From an uncultured Saprospiraceae bacterium (GTDB lineage Bacteria; Bacteroidota; Bacteroidia; Chitinophagales; Saprospiraceae), in NCBI GenBank assembly GCA_937967625.1, contig CALCJP010000221.1:1-32419 (forward strand): a stretch of DNA of 32,419 nucleotides, read 5' to 3'. Shown in pieces: positions 15,075 to 22,145 of this stretch. A program made the position numbers and the translations under genes. The notes under the pieces were generated by a model. The model was not told the DNA's origin, did no database searches, and was given only the letters and a program-made list of their open reading frames with translations. The stretch's first letter is position 1. Each line of letters starts with the position of its first letter.

Positions 15075-15952
15075 ATACTAGCCGCTTTGTTCACCTTCCC
15101 CAAAAGCACCGAACCCAAATCATGCAACGGTATTGAAATTTGATACCTTTTTCCCAACCGACTAATCACACCACTCTTCGCATCAATCTCAATCTGCCTC
15201 CCACTCAACCTATCCGTCAACATAGAACTCCCTTTTTCAGGTGGATATTTTTTAGCCTTTTCGATGAGCTGAGTTTTAAAATTTGAGACAATCAAAGCAC
15301 CATCCTTTTGAGCGACTTGAATCGCTTCCTCAATCAATTGCCCATAAAGTGCCACCACTTTTTCATCTTCAAATATCCAACAAGTCTCCCCGCTTAAAGC
15401 AAGCAATGCGCCCAGCGAAGCGCTTTCAATCAACTTCTCCCATTGTTTGGTTTTGAAATCTTCGACCAAACGAACAGAGAGGAAATCTTGATTTATTAAG
15501 TTTTGAAATTCAGTAGCAAGCGAATTGTCAGGAAGCAAAAGCTTTGGCGAACGCAACAACTCATAAACACCATCAGAATTCATTTGAGTAGGAGCGTCGA
15601 TGATGGTTTCCAAAATTTGAGAGGGATTGAGATAGGGGAGTAGCGGACCTTTTAGGTCTAATCCATTTCTGATGACAACCACTTTTGTTTTTGCAGAAAC
15701 CAATTTTTGAAGCCAAGGAATCGCTTTTTCATAATGGTACTCTTTTAAACAGACGATTAGCCATTCAAAGCCATTAATCGGTCGCGGTATTGTGATTGCC
15801 TCAATTGGATTTTCAATAATTATCTTTCCAAATTTTAGTCTAAATTCATCTTTCAGACTTCGATTGAAGAAGAGTAAATCAGCCTCATGGTGCCCCAGCG
15901 AGTGCGTAATTACATGCCCAATAGCGCCCATTCCGAAGACTCCAATTTTCAT
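15065..15952 (-). CDS. Ketopantoate reductase (PanE/ApbA) family protein with altered active site
   Basis: A 295-residue protein of the 2-dehydropantoate 2-reductase family, which reduces ketopantoate to pantoate with NADPH for coenzyme A synthesis. GMGAIG (7-12) is the nucleotide-binding loop and RNGLD (95-99) holds the Asn equivalent to N98 of E. coli PanE. The catalytic Lys is K173 (WEKL) and the catalytic Glu is E255 (GRQIEID), preceded by SSMLTD. The two asparagines that follow the catalytic Lys in E. coli (N180, N184) are Ser177 and Gly181 here, so true pantoate activity is uncertain. It overlaps the DinB-like gene by 4 nt (ATGA), which suggests translational coupling. The 3' end lies in a repeat element. 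Confidence 0.82.
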   Translation of the reverse strand: MKIGVFGMGAIGHVITHSLGHHEADLLFFNRSLKDEFRLKFGKIIIENPIEAITIPRPINGFEWLIVCLKEYHYEKAIPWLQKLVSAKTKVVVIRNGLDLKGPLLPYLNPSQILETIIDAPTQMNSDGVYELLRSPKLLLPDNSLATEFQNLINQDFLSVRLVEDFKTKQWEKLIESASLGALLALSGETCWIFEDEKVVALYGQLIEEAIQVAQKDGALIVSNFKTQLIEKAKKYPPEKGSSMLTDRLSGRQIEIDAKSGVISRLGKRYQISIPLHDLGSVLLGKVNKAASMER

Positions 15953-16464
15953 AAATACCGCTCCTTCAAAATCCCAATATGATGATTCTCATGCCCCGCG
16001 ATGGTAAAAGCAACTCCAATTGGAGTAAAGACAACACCACTGGCGGTACCCCTTCGCTCAGCAGCTTCGTCAGTTAGATACTTGAAAAAGAAAATTGTGG
16101 AATCTCGCATGGTCAGATATTCCGCCATTAGAGAATCAACCGTTCGGTTATGCGCATCTGCGTTTTGATTAAATAAATCTTGATCAAAACCGGGCATTGC
16201 GGTGGAGTCTCCCCGTGCAATTCGCAAAGCACGGTAGAGAAATACGCGCTCGCAATCAATGATATGAAGCAGCACTTCTTTGATAGTCCATTTGCCTTCT
16301 GCATAAGCAAAATCCCATTTGTCTTTTGGAATGGATTCTAAAAAAGCAGCAGTTTTCAATTTGAGCGTTTCTAAAATCGAGAGAATGTCTTCGCCCTCAA
16401 CTTTAGAGATATAGCCGCCGTAATAGGGCGCAAATTCTTCTTCAGTAGGTCTTCTTTTCAACAT
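15949..16464 (-). CDS. DinB-family four-helix protein, putative metal-dependent
   Basis: A 171-residue all-helical protein of the DinB_2/YfiT-like superfamily, cytoplasmic. The N-terminal half has WTIKEVLLHIIDCERVFLYR, with the first helix-borne His of the metal-binding triad, and the C-terminal end AGHENHHIGILKERYL carries the other two. The family includes thiol transferases (bacillithiol, mycothiol, glutathione) and many proteins of unknown function; the substrate cannot be read here. It is the first gene of a two-gene operon with the PanE-like reductase, behind a well-formed promoter at 16492-16522. The ATG at 16464 gives a start typical for the family (MLKRRPTEEEFAPYY). Confidence 0.85.
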   Translation of the reverse strand: MLKRRPTEEEFAPYYGGYISKVEGEDILSILETLKLKTAAFLESIPKDKWDFAYAEGKWTIKEVLLHIIDCERVFLYRALRIARGDSTAMPGFDQDLFNQNADAHNRTVDSLMAEYLTMRDSTIFFFKYLTDEAAERRGTASGVVFTPIGVAFTIAGHENHHIGILKERYL

Positions 16465-16491
16465 GCGTGATTGCTTTTATTTCTTAAAAAT

Positions 16492-16522
16492 CAAATGTAG
16501 TCATTGCCCCACACCACACAAA
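16492..16522 (-). promoter_or_regulatory. Promoter of the DinB-like/PanE-like operon (TTTG-N19-TACATTTG)
   Basis: Read on the minus strand, TTTG (16519-16522) and TACATTTG (16492-16499) are separated by 19 nt, an exact fit to the Bacteroidota -33/-7 consensus, 28 nt upstream of the ATG. The -33 TTTG is built from the T tract of the preceding terminator. Confidence 0.75.
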
Positions 16523-16527
16523 AAAAA

Positions 16528-16552
16528 AGCCGTCTGCTATTAACAGACGGCT
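16528..16552 (-). terminator. Intrinsic terminator of the DUF6089 gene
   Basis: AGCCGTCTG / CAGACGGCT, nine perfect pairs around a 7-nt loop, followed on the minus strand by eight or more T. It lies 116 nt past the DUF6089 stop codon and directly abuts the next promoter. Confidence 0.85.
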
Positions 16553-16582
16553 CAAAAAATGTTAATTATGAAACTAATTTTT

Positions 16583-16661
16583 TAAGAAGAATCAAGACAT
16601 AAGACCGCTTCGCTGAAAGAGAGAAGATTTGGGTCTTGTTTCTTAACTCTTGCTTCTTGTA
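16583..16661. repeat. Inverted AAGAATCAAGAC-type repeat
   Basis: AAGAAGAATCAAGACATAAGACC (first part of 16583-16606) faces GGTCTTGTTTCTT and CTTGCTTCTTG (16632-16660). Related words occur at 20884-20923. It lies between the DUF6089 stop codon and its terminator. Confidence 0.5.
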
Positions 16662-16667
16662 TCTTTT

Positions 16668-17648
16668 TTAAAACCCAAGCCCTTTGATTTCGTCTCGTTC
16701 TTTATTTTTCTTTATGCTTTTCCAAGCGCGTTTGCGACGCTTTTGGCGTTTTTTCTCAGCCTGTTCTTTTAGCTCGCGTTTGGTGAGTTCTTTTTTCGTT
16801 TTTGGCGTTTTGAACACATCATATTTTTCATCGAAATCGAGACCATATTTGTCAGTCATATTGACCGAGATGGTCAAGCCCATGAAGTAATACCAGTCTT
16901 TGTTATCGGGATTGCCGCGTTCGGTACCCGAAGGATTTGGTAGATTGGACTTCATATATTCTGGGCTGCGGTATGACAATTGAGCGGCTGTTGGATTTAA
17001 GGACTTGAGTTTTGAAATATCGGGGTAGTAGCCCCCAACGTCGTCGAGGTAATCGGTAAAAGTTTTTCTTGCTCCAAACTCCAACCCCAAGTTGACCTTG
17101 TGGTTTAAGCTGAATTTTAACCCCAACCCCAAAGGAATTACCGCTTGATATTTACTGTAGCGTGGCTTATCAGTCAACTCCGCATAGCCTTGCCCCTCAG
17201 TGCCCAATGGTTGCAAATCATACCAATTGCCACGCATCTGCGCTTGTGGATTGAAATACATGCCGCCTATGCCAGCAAAAATATAAGGCGCACTCACCTT
17301 CCCTTCGCGAATGGCGAATTTGGTGAGATTGAATTCGAGTTGAGAAGAAAGCTCCACGATGTCTGATCTGAAATTCAGATTCCTCAAATTGATTTCTTCA
17401 AAACCAGAATCAGCATCATCACCTGAAACCTGCCCTTTGAATAGATTGAATTTAAGTGCAAAACGCGGCGAGGCATTGTAGCGAGCTGTCAGTCCAATCG
17501 CATGATTGTACTCATTTGGAGCGAGCGGGGTGCGTTCGTTGAGGTCGCCTTTGTAATTTGAAGCGCCCAAAAATGCCCCCAAATCAAGGTATTGTGCATT
17601 GCCCGAAAGGGCGAAAAATAAGAAACTAAAAACCGTAAAAAACCTCAT
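16668..17648 (-). CDS. DUF6089 outer-membrane protein (PorG-like)
   Basis: A 326-residue exported protein with signal peptide MRFFTVFSFLFFALSGNAQ. The start of the mature protein, YLDLGAFLGASNYKGDLN, and the strands VELSSQLEFNL, APYIFAGIGGMYFNPQA and IPLGLGLKFSL match DUF6089, a small outer-membrane barrel of Bacteroidota. PorG of the type IX secretion machinery belongs to this type, but related paralogues exist, so the secretion role is only a candidate. The last ~45 residues are an unusual highly basic, helical tail (KRELKEQAEKKRQKRRKR, then WKSIKKNKE). A GNRA-type hairpin (17599-17614) overlaps the signal peptide codons for ALSGNA on the opposite strand. It is monocistronic with its own terminator. 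Confidence 0.8.
   Translation of the reverse strand: MRFFTVFSFLFFALSGNAQYLDLGAFLGASNYKGDLNERTPLAPNEYNHAIGLTARYNASPRFALKFNLFKGQVSGDDADSGFEEINLRNLNFRSDIVELSSQLEFNLTKFAIREGKVSAPYIFAGIGGMYFNPQAQMRGNWYDLQPLGTEGQGYAELTDKPRYSKYQAVIPLGLGLKFSLNHKVNLGLEFGARKTFTDYLDDVGGYYPDISKLKSLNPTAAQLSYRSPEYMKSNLPNPSGTERGNPDNKDWYYFMGLTISVNMTDKYGLDFDEKYDVFKTPKTKKELTKRELKEQAEKKRQKRRKRAWKSIKKNKERDEIKGLGF
17599..17614 (+). repeat. GNRA-loop hairpin element antisense to the DUF6089 signal peptide
   Basis: TTGCCC-GAAA-GGGCGA: five Watson-Crick pairs and one T.G on the GNRA strand, which is antisense to the gene. Confidence 0.6.
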
Positions 17649-17719
17649 AAATTTCGAATTTTTGGATTATACATTATTAATACTTCATATATAGTGCCAA
17701 TTTTAATATGTCTTCACCC

Positions 17720-17756
17720 TTGAAATGAAAATTAAAATTTCAATGAAAATTAAAAT
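17720..17756. repeat. AT-rich repeat, left copy flanking the 142-aa gene
   Basis: Contains TTGAAATGAAAATTAAAAT and a second ATGAAAATTAAAAT. Its reverse complement recurs at 18293-18328 with about 33 of 36 positions matching, so the two copies face each other across the 142-residue gene. Related copies lie at 31107-31128 and 31195-31227. Confidence 0.65.
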
Positions 17757-17800
17757 AGGATTTCAACCGTCAGTTTAGCAAAAAGGGGATTGCGACTATT

Positions 17801-17818
17801 TTCCCGCTTACGCGGAAA
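17801..17818 (-). repeat. GNRA-loop hairpin element with GTAA loop
   Basis: On the minus strand TTCCGC... stem TTTCCGC-GTAA-GCGGGAA: six Watson-Crick pairs and one T.G. The loop is GTAA, still GNRA. It ends 28 nt upstream of the ATG at 17847. Confidence 0.65.
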
Positions 17819-17846
17819 TACCGTTACATTTACCTGAAAAAAAGCA

Positions 17847-18275
17847 ATGTCAGCGGAGATTTTCTACCCAATCGAGGAGGCCGAAAAGCTGGTTGCCCAA
17901 TTCATGAATTGCACCCTTCCGGCAGATGAATGGGATCATGGCGGACACCTCGTCATGGGACTTTATATGCATGCCAAGCATGGTGATGCCGCTTTCGCGC
18001 AAATAAAAAAACATCTTCAAGCGTATGTCAAATCACTCGGCAAGGATGGCTATCACGAAACGATGACTCACTTTTGGCTATGGGCAATTCGGCATTTCCG
18101 AATGGAAATAAAAGATGGATTGACATGGACACAAACTAATTTGGATGACCTGATCTTTGATGACCAACTCACTCGCCGCAATCTTTGGCAAGACTACTAT
18201 TCAGAGGAGTTGATGATGTCCGAGCAAGCGAAAAAGGAATTTGTAGCGCCTGATAAAAAAGCTTTTTCAGAATGA
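17847..18275 (+). CDS. Conserved small protein with His motifs, function unknown
   Basis: A 142-residue cytoplasmic protein without signal peptide. It matches an uncharacterised family I recognise by WDHGGHLVMGLYM (residues 29-41), GYHETMTHFWLWAI (58-71) and a Trp/Tyr-rich C-terminal half. The three conserved histidines (two in WDHGGHL, one in GYHET) suggest a metal or catalytic site, but no reaction is known to me. Its length is near the family norm. It stands alone: DUF2461 lies convergent downstream, and AT-rich inverted repeats flank it at 17720-17756 and 18293-18328. A degenerate -7 element TACATTTA is at 17825-17832. Confidence 0.75.
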   Translation: MSAEIFYPIEEAEKLVAQFMNCTLPADEWDHGGHLVMGLYMHAKHGDAAFAQIKKHLQAYVKSLGKDGYHETMTHFWLWAIRHFRMEIKDGLTWTQTNLDDLIFDDQLTRRNLWQDYYSEELMMSEQAKKEFVAPDKKAFSE

Positions 18276-18292
18276 TATGTAGTGCACCTTGT

Positions 18293-18328
18293 TTTGATTT
18301 TCAATGATATTTTAATTTTCATTTCAAA
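18293..18328. repeat. AT-rich repeat, right copy flanking the 142-aa gene
   Basis: Reverse complement TTGAAATGAAAATTAAAAT, then ATCATTGAAAATCAAAA. It is inverted relative to 17720-17756. Confidence 0.65.
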
Positions 18329-18387
18329 GTTGGGTACACATTGTAAATAGGAAACTCAGCTCCAAACCCATACTGGATGAAAGCAGA

Positions 18388-18416
18388 GGGTGGTCGCTTT
18401 GGCGGCTGCCCTTTTT
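18388..18416 (+). terminator. Intrinsic terminator after the 142-aa gene
   Basis: GGGTGGTCGC / GCGGCTGCCC forms ten pairs (three G.U) around TTTG, followed by TTTTT. Confidence 0.8.
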
Positions 18417-18431
18417 CTCGCTTTCGCGAAA
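18416..18431 (-). repeat. GNRA-loop hairpin element, inverted member of a pair
   Basis: On the minus strand TTTCGC-GAAA-GCGAGA, with one T.G. Together with 18440-18455 it forms a larger 14-pair stem around TGACCCT-like spacer, between convergent genes. Confidence 0.7.
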
Positions 18432-18439
18432 TGACCCTA

Positions 18440-18455
18440 TTTCGCGAAAGCGAAA
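18440..18455 (+). repeat. GNRA-loop hairpin element, second member of the pair
   Basis: TTTCGC-GAAA-GCGAAA, six perfect pairs. It lies 46 nt past the DUF2461 gene end, head to head with the copy at 18416-18431. Confidence 0.8.
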
Positions 18456-18501
18456 AGGCACTGAAATAGCAACCCATGAATTTCATTCATAGGCAAACTA
18501 C

Positions 18502-19170
18502 CTAAATGATCGACTCCCCATTCAAATCAGTAGTCAACACCTCGCTCATGTAATCAAAGTACGGTCGAATTGATTTGAACCCATCGGTCACCATATCAAA
18601 AAATTCGCTACTCAAAACTTCCTTATCAGAAAAGGTACGCATGAAGTAGAACTGCTTTTTGCGAACGAGGTCTAAATTGGGAACATCGGGCGTGAAGCCG
18701 CGTGGGGTAGTTTTGACACCTTCGCCCAAAATATCTCCGAAGTAGGTTTGGAGTTTTTTATCTTTTAAGAGTTTTTGAATAGGTTCGGGGTTGAGTGAAA
18801 ATTCTTTTCGAATGCGGAGCAAGTCTTCTTTGTTGGGCGCATAAAAACCACCTCCGACGCCTGAGTTGCCGGGTTCGATACCGAAATAGTAGCCGCCTCG
18901 ACGCTCGGCACCCAATCTGCTGATGGCAGCGTGCAGGTATTTTTTATAGGGCGTTTTGTCTTTTGAAAATCGGACGTCGCGATAGATTCGATAGACCTTC
19001 ACTTTGTCAACGGAATCGGTTTTGTCTAATTCTGCTCTGACGGCTCCGACAAATTCTTCCATATTTTCTTTTGCCGCTAAGTATTTGGGTTTGTTTTCTG
19101 TAAACCAAGGTTTGTTATTATTTTTAGCTAAATTTTTGAGGAAGTCGAGCGTTTGTTTTTTGATTTGCAT
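18502..19170 (-). CDS. DUF2461 (TIGR02453) family protein
   Basis: A 222-residue cytoplasmic protein that matches DUF2461 along its length: FLKNLAKNNNKPWFTENKPKY (first 30 residues), VYRIYRDVRFSKDKTPYKKY (about 58-77), GGYYFGIEPGNSGVGGGFY and PRGFTPDVPNLDLVRKKQFY. The family is widespread in bacteria and fungi, with no established biochemical role; the conserved RDVRFSKDKTPYK motif suggests an enzyme or nucleic acid contact, but that is a guess. The ATG at 19170 is preceded by a GAATGAGAG repeat region rather than a recognisable promoter. It is convergent with the 142-residue gene. Confidence 0.88.
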   Translation of the reverse strand: MQIKKQTLDFLKNLAKNNNKPWFTENKPKYLAAKENMEEFVGAVRAELDKTDSVDKVKVYRIYRDVRFSKDKTPYKKYLHAAISRLGAERRGGYYFGIEPGNSGVGGGFYAPNKEDLLRIRKEFSLNPEPIQKLLKDKKLQTYFGDILGEGVKTTPRGFTPDVPNLDLVRKKQFYFMRTFSDKEVLSSEFFDMVTDGFKSIRPYFDYMSEVLTTDLNGESII

Positions 19171-19178
19171 GTTAGTTG

Positions 19179-19211
19179 GAATGAGAGGATGAGTGAATTA
19201 CTGAATGAGAG
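19179..19211. repeat. GAATGAGAG direct repeat
   Basis: GAATGAGAG at 19179-19187 and 19203-19211, with a degenerate GATGAGTGAATTAC between them; a generic intergenic word repeat in the divergent gap. A TAGATTCACGGAGG stretch follows near 19254. Confidence 0.45.
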
Positions 19212-19295
19212 AATGTCTCTGTGGATCAGTAAAAATTTCTAACTGTTACACATAGATTCACGGAGGTAACGAAGTAAATATGAACTTTAGGGACA

Positions 19296-19311
19296 TTTTC
19301 CGAAAGGAAAA
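19296..19311 (+). repeat. GNRA-loop hairpin element (leader of cyclase-family gene)
   Basis: TTTTCC-GAAA-GGAAAA, six perfect pairs, identical to 3282-3297, ending 30 nt upstream of the ATG on the coding strand. Confidence 0.8.
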
Positions 19312-19341
19312 AAATCTGAGCGAAATTAATAAACAATTTGA

Positions 19342-20097
19342 ATGAAAGTAATTTTTAAACATAAGAGAAAGAAGTATCAGGCAGACTTGTCGAAGCCGAT
19401 AGATATTTCGATTCCAATTCGAAATGGGGAGCAAAATCCGAATTGCTTTTGGGCACCCATGCCTGAATTCGAACCGGTGCGGGCGGAGTCGTTTGTGGGT
19501 TCGACAGCAGAGGGAGGATTGGTCAATTTTTTCAATATCAAAATCAATCCACATGGCAACGGGACGCACACGGAGTGCGTGGGGCATATTGCAAAAGAGA
19601 AATTTTCAATCCTTGATTGCTTGACTTCTCACCATCATTTTGTTAAGTTGGTTTCGATTTTTCCTACCAAATTGGAAAATGGCGATCGAGTGATTTTGAA
19701 AGAGCAGGTGAAAGAAGTGTTTAAGAAAAACGAAGCCACTGCTCTTGCCATCAGAACCCAACCTAACGACGATTTCAAACGTATAACAAACTATTCAGGT
19801 GCCAATCCGCCGTACTTGCATCATGAAGCAGTGGCATATTTGGTGAACTGTGGAGTGGAACATTTGTTGATAGATTTACCCTCGGTTGATAGGGAGGAGG
19901 ATGAAGGAAAATTACTGGCGCACAAAGCCTTTTGGCAATACCCTGACAATATTAGAAAAAATGCCACCATCACGGAGTTGTTTTATGCAACTTCGGAATT
20001 AAAAGATGACCTCTATTTGTTAAACTTGCAAATCATTTCTTTGGATTTGGATGTAAGCCCAAGCAAACCGACACTTTATGAGCTAAAGCTCATTTGA
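19342..20097 (+). CDS. Cyclase-family metal-dependent hydrolase (kynurenine formamidase-like)
   Basis: A 251-residue protein of the cyclase family (PF04199), which includes bacterial arylformamidases. The metal and active-site motif HGNGTHTECVGH is at residues 71-82, the expected HxxxTHxxxxxH pattern; the Asp common after the TH pair in formamidases is Glu78 here. Further family features are PPYLHHEAVAYLVNCGVEHLLIDLPSVD (about 153-180), with a His pair, and DDLYLLNLQIISLDLDVSPSKP near the C-terminus. No tryptophan-catabolic gene is adjacent, so the natural substrate is open. The ATG is followed by an ordinary beta-strand start. It is possibly cotranscribed with the TPR gene, which begins 88 nt later. 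Confidence 0.85.
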   Translation: MKVIFKHKRKKYQADLSKPIDISIPIRNGEQNPNCFWAPMPEFEPVRAESFVGSTAEGGLVNFFNIKINPHGNGTHTECVGHIAKEKFSILDCLTSHHHFVKLVSIFPTKLENGDRVILKEQVKEVFKKNEATALAIRTQPNDDFKRITNYSGANPPYLHHEAVAYLVNCGVEHLLIDLPSVDREEDEGKLLAHKAFWQYPDNIRKNATITELFYATSELKDDLYLLNLQIISLDLDVSPSKPTLYELKLI

Positions 20098-20128
20098 TAT
20101 TTTTCAATTTATATATTCAGATATTTTT

Positions 20129-20144
20129 TTCGCCTTTCGGCAAA
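20129..20144 (-). repeat. GNRA-loop hairpin element (before TPR gene)
   Basis: On the minus strand TTTGCC-GAAA-GGCGAA: five Watson-Crick pairs and one T.G. It ends 41 nt upstream of the ATG at 20186. Confidence 0.65.
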
Positions 20145-20185
20145 ATGTCCTAATATCAAAATATCTCATTTACGTTTTTTCCTAA

Positions 20186-20872
20186 ATGCAACATTTTAAA
20201 ACATATCATTCGCCAACGTATCGAAACTTCAAGTCAATTGAGGTAGAGAACTTCCGTGAAGTGGTTCGTTTTTTCGAAGCAAACGAGAAGGAGATCACGC
20301 AATTGGAGTTTGGTGAATATTTTGAAATGTTGGTTTCCTACAGCAACGCCTTGTATGAGGTAGGCGCTTACTCTCGTCATATTTTGATGGCAAATGTCGT
20401 CATCGAAGCCTCCATTGAGCAGAATGTTCAATATTTCCACGGCGACGATGTGTATTACAGAACGCTCTTTCGGAAAGCAGCTTCTCATTATCATCTCTAT
20501 GAGCATGATAAATCAGAACACATTTTGAAAGAACTCATCAAAATGGATCCTTACAATACGGAGACGGTGGGTTGGTATAAGAAATGCCTTTTTGACCGAA
20601 AGGGAAAATTTCTGAAAAGAATGCGCGCCAGCGCAATGGTTTTCTTCTTGGTTACGCCAATGATCATTGCGTTAGAAGTGCTCTTTATTCAGCACTTTTT
20701 CGGAAGTCAAATCGAAATCGTTCGAACGCTTTGGATGGTTACTTTCCTATTGGGATGGGTGTTTTATTTGAGTGGCGATTTGCTGCACCGTCGGCGCGAA
20801 GGTCAAAAAGTAGATTCCTTAGTAAAGGAGGCGAAAGCTTTTAAAGCTCAGAATGAGAAGGTTTTTTATTGA
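20186..20872 (+). CDS. TPR-like protein with two C-terminal membrane helices
   Basis: A 228-residue protein of unknown function. Residues about 10-140 are helical with tetratricopeptide character (EFGEYFEMLVSYSNALYEVG, FRKAASHYHLYEHDKSEHIL, ELIKMDPYNTETVGWYKKCL). Two membrane helices follow: MVFFLVTPMIIALEVLFI (about 152-169) and LWMVTFLLGWVFYLSGDLL (about 181-199). There is no signal peptide, so the TPR part probably faces the cytoplasm. A partial GAAA word at 20605 has only two pairs and is not counted as an element. Bacteroidota carry many such small TPR membrane proteins; no partner is evident. Confidence 0.75.
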   Translation: MQHFKTYHSPTYRNFKSIEVENFREVVRFFEANEKEITQLEFGEYFEMLVSYSNALYEVGAYSRHILMANVVIEASIEQNVQYFHGDDVYYRTLFRKAASHYHLYEHDKSEHILKELIKMDPYNTETVGWYKKCLFDRKGKFLKRMRASAMVFFLVTPMIIALEVLFIQHFFGSQIEIVRTLWMVTFLLGWVFYLSGDLLHRRREGQKVDSLVKEAKAFKAQNEKVFY

Positions 20873-20890
20873 GAGGTGAGACGCAAGAGA

Positions 20891-20923
20891 CAAGAATCAA
20901 GACCAAATTGATCTTGATTCTTG
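20891..20923. terminator. Bidirectional hairpin between convergent genes
   Basis: CAAGAATCAAGA / TCTTGATTCTTG, 12 perfect pairs around a 9-nt loop, between the TPR and HhH gene ends. There is no clean T tract. It shares the AAGAATCAAGAC word with 16583-16606. Confidence 0.6.
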
Positions 20924-20939
20924 AATTTGAACTTTGACG

Positions 20940-22055
20940 TTATTTCCCTGGATCCTTCCCACCTTTCAAGAAATCCTGAAAAGTTTTCAGCTTATCCCAA
21001 TCGCCTTTAGCGGCGAGGGCGGCTTGTTCAGCCCAAGTGCCTGGGTCATGCATTTTGTAACGAGAACCTGCCTCCGAAAGAATTTTTTTGAGTTTTTCGA
21101 ATTTGGTTTTGGATAATTTATTGAACGTCGTGATGTTGGAGTCGATGAGCAATTGGGCGATTTTTGGACCAATGCCTTCGATTTTTTTCAGGTCGTCTTT
21201 TCTTCTGGTGGCTTTTTTCGCGGGAGCTTTTTTGGTTGTGTTTTTTACTGGAGGCTTGCTTTGTGTTTTTGCAGTTGCCTTCAAGGGCGCTCTCTTTATG
21301 GGCGGAGTAGCTTCAGGGGCTGCTTTTTGAGGTGCCTTTTTGATGACTTTTTTAAGAGCAGGCTCTTCCTCAGAGGCAGCTACTTTTTTTACTGTCCTTC
21401 TGATTACCTTAGGAGCTGGAGCAGGTTCTGGTGCGGCGGCAGCCAAAGGGGTGGGTGCTGGTCTGGATTTTAAAGTCTGATTTTCTGATTTTAATTTATC
21501 TCTTTCTGCTTCCAGCCTGTTGATGATACTGTAAGCGCTGGTGAGGTCGGCGTCTTTTTTTGCCAACTTGGTTTTCATGGAGTAAATTTCGGTGCTCGAA
21601 TTGGCAGACGATTTTATTGATTCGACGGAAGTCGTCAAATCAGTGTTTCTAGACTTCAAGCCCAATATCTGATTTTCTAAATCTTCGATTTTTGTGTTGG
21701 AAGCAGATTGAGAAAGTTTGACTTTTTCGGTGTGCTCTTTTAAAACTGCATTTTCGTTGGTTAAGATTTGGTTTTGATCTTCGAATGCTTTTACGTCTTG
21801 GCGCAATTTTACGGTTTCGAGAGCTGACTTTTTCAGGTCAGTTTCTTTGAGCGCCATTTCTTCATTGAGGGTGGTGACTTGCGATTCGTATTGAGCTGCC
21901 AAGTCGGTTTGCTTACTGAGTTCCCCTTTGAGGCTTCGAATTTTGCTTTTCCAAATCAACCATGTAAAAAAAACTCCAAGGGCAAATCCCATCAATAATA
22001 TTGCTGTGGTTAGCTGCCAAGATAGAATGTTGAAAATATCAAAAAGGGCATCCAT
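20940..22055 (-). CDS. Membrane-anchored coiled-coil protein with C-terminal helix-hairpin-helix domain
   Basis: A 371-residue protein in four parts. One membrane helix (about 14-33, TAILLMGFALGVFFTWLIW) with a short N-terminus. A long coiled coil (about 40-200) rich in Glu, Lys, Leu and Asn. A low-complexity Ala/Lys/Pro linker (about 205-290, for example RRTVKKVAASEEE and KNTTKKAPAKKATRR). A C-terminal HhH domain (DDLKKIEGIGPKIAQLLIDS, then TFNKLSKTKFEKLKKILSEAG and DPGTWAEQAALAAKGDWDKL), of the type annotated as predicted 5' nuclease/H3TH or L21-like. The HhH domain probably binds DNA or RNA, so the protein could tether nucleic acid to the membrane; that is inferred. It is 179 nt downstream of the M16 gene. 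Confidence 0.8.
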   Translation of the reverse strand: MDALFDIFNILSWQLTTAILLMGFALGVFFTWLIWKSKIRSLKGELSKQTDLAAQYESQVTTLNEEMALKETDLKKSALETVKLRQDVKAFEDQNQILTNENAVLKEHTEKVKLSQSASNTKIEDLENQILGLKSRNTDLTTSVESIKSSANSSTEIYSMKTKLAKKDADLTSAYSIINRLEAERDKLKSENQTLKSRPAPTPLAAAAPEPAPAPKVIRRTVKKVAASEEEPALKKVIKKAPQKAAPEATPPIKRAPLKATAKTQSKPPVKNTTKKAPAKKATRRKDDLKKIEGIGPKIAQLLIDSNITTFNKLSKTKFEKLKKILSEAGSRYKMHDPGTWAEQAALAAKGDWDKLKTFQDFLKGGKDPGK

Positions 22056-22145
22056 AAGAAATAGTATGTTTGAATTTACTTAAAATAATTTTCTCAGACC
22101 TGCAGATTGGGTTGTAAATGTATGAAATTCAATCAATTATGCAAA

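Noticed and set aside
20595-20614. ACC-GAAA-GGG in the TPR gene and GC-GAAA-GC near 20833
   Set aside because: Only two pairs support the stem; this is below what I accept for the family.
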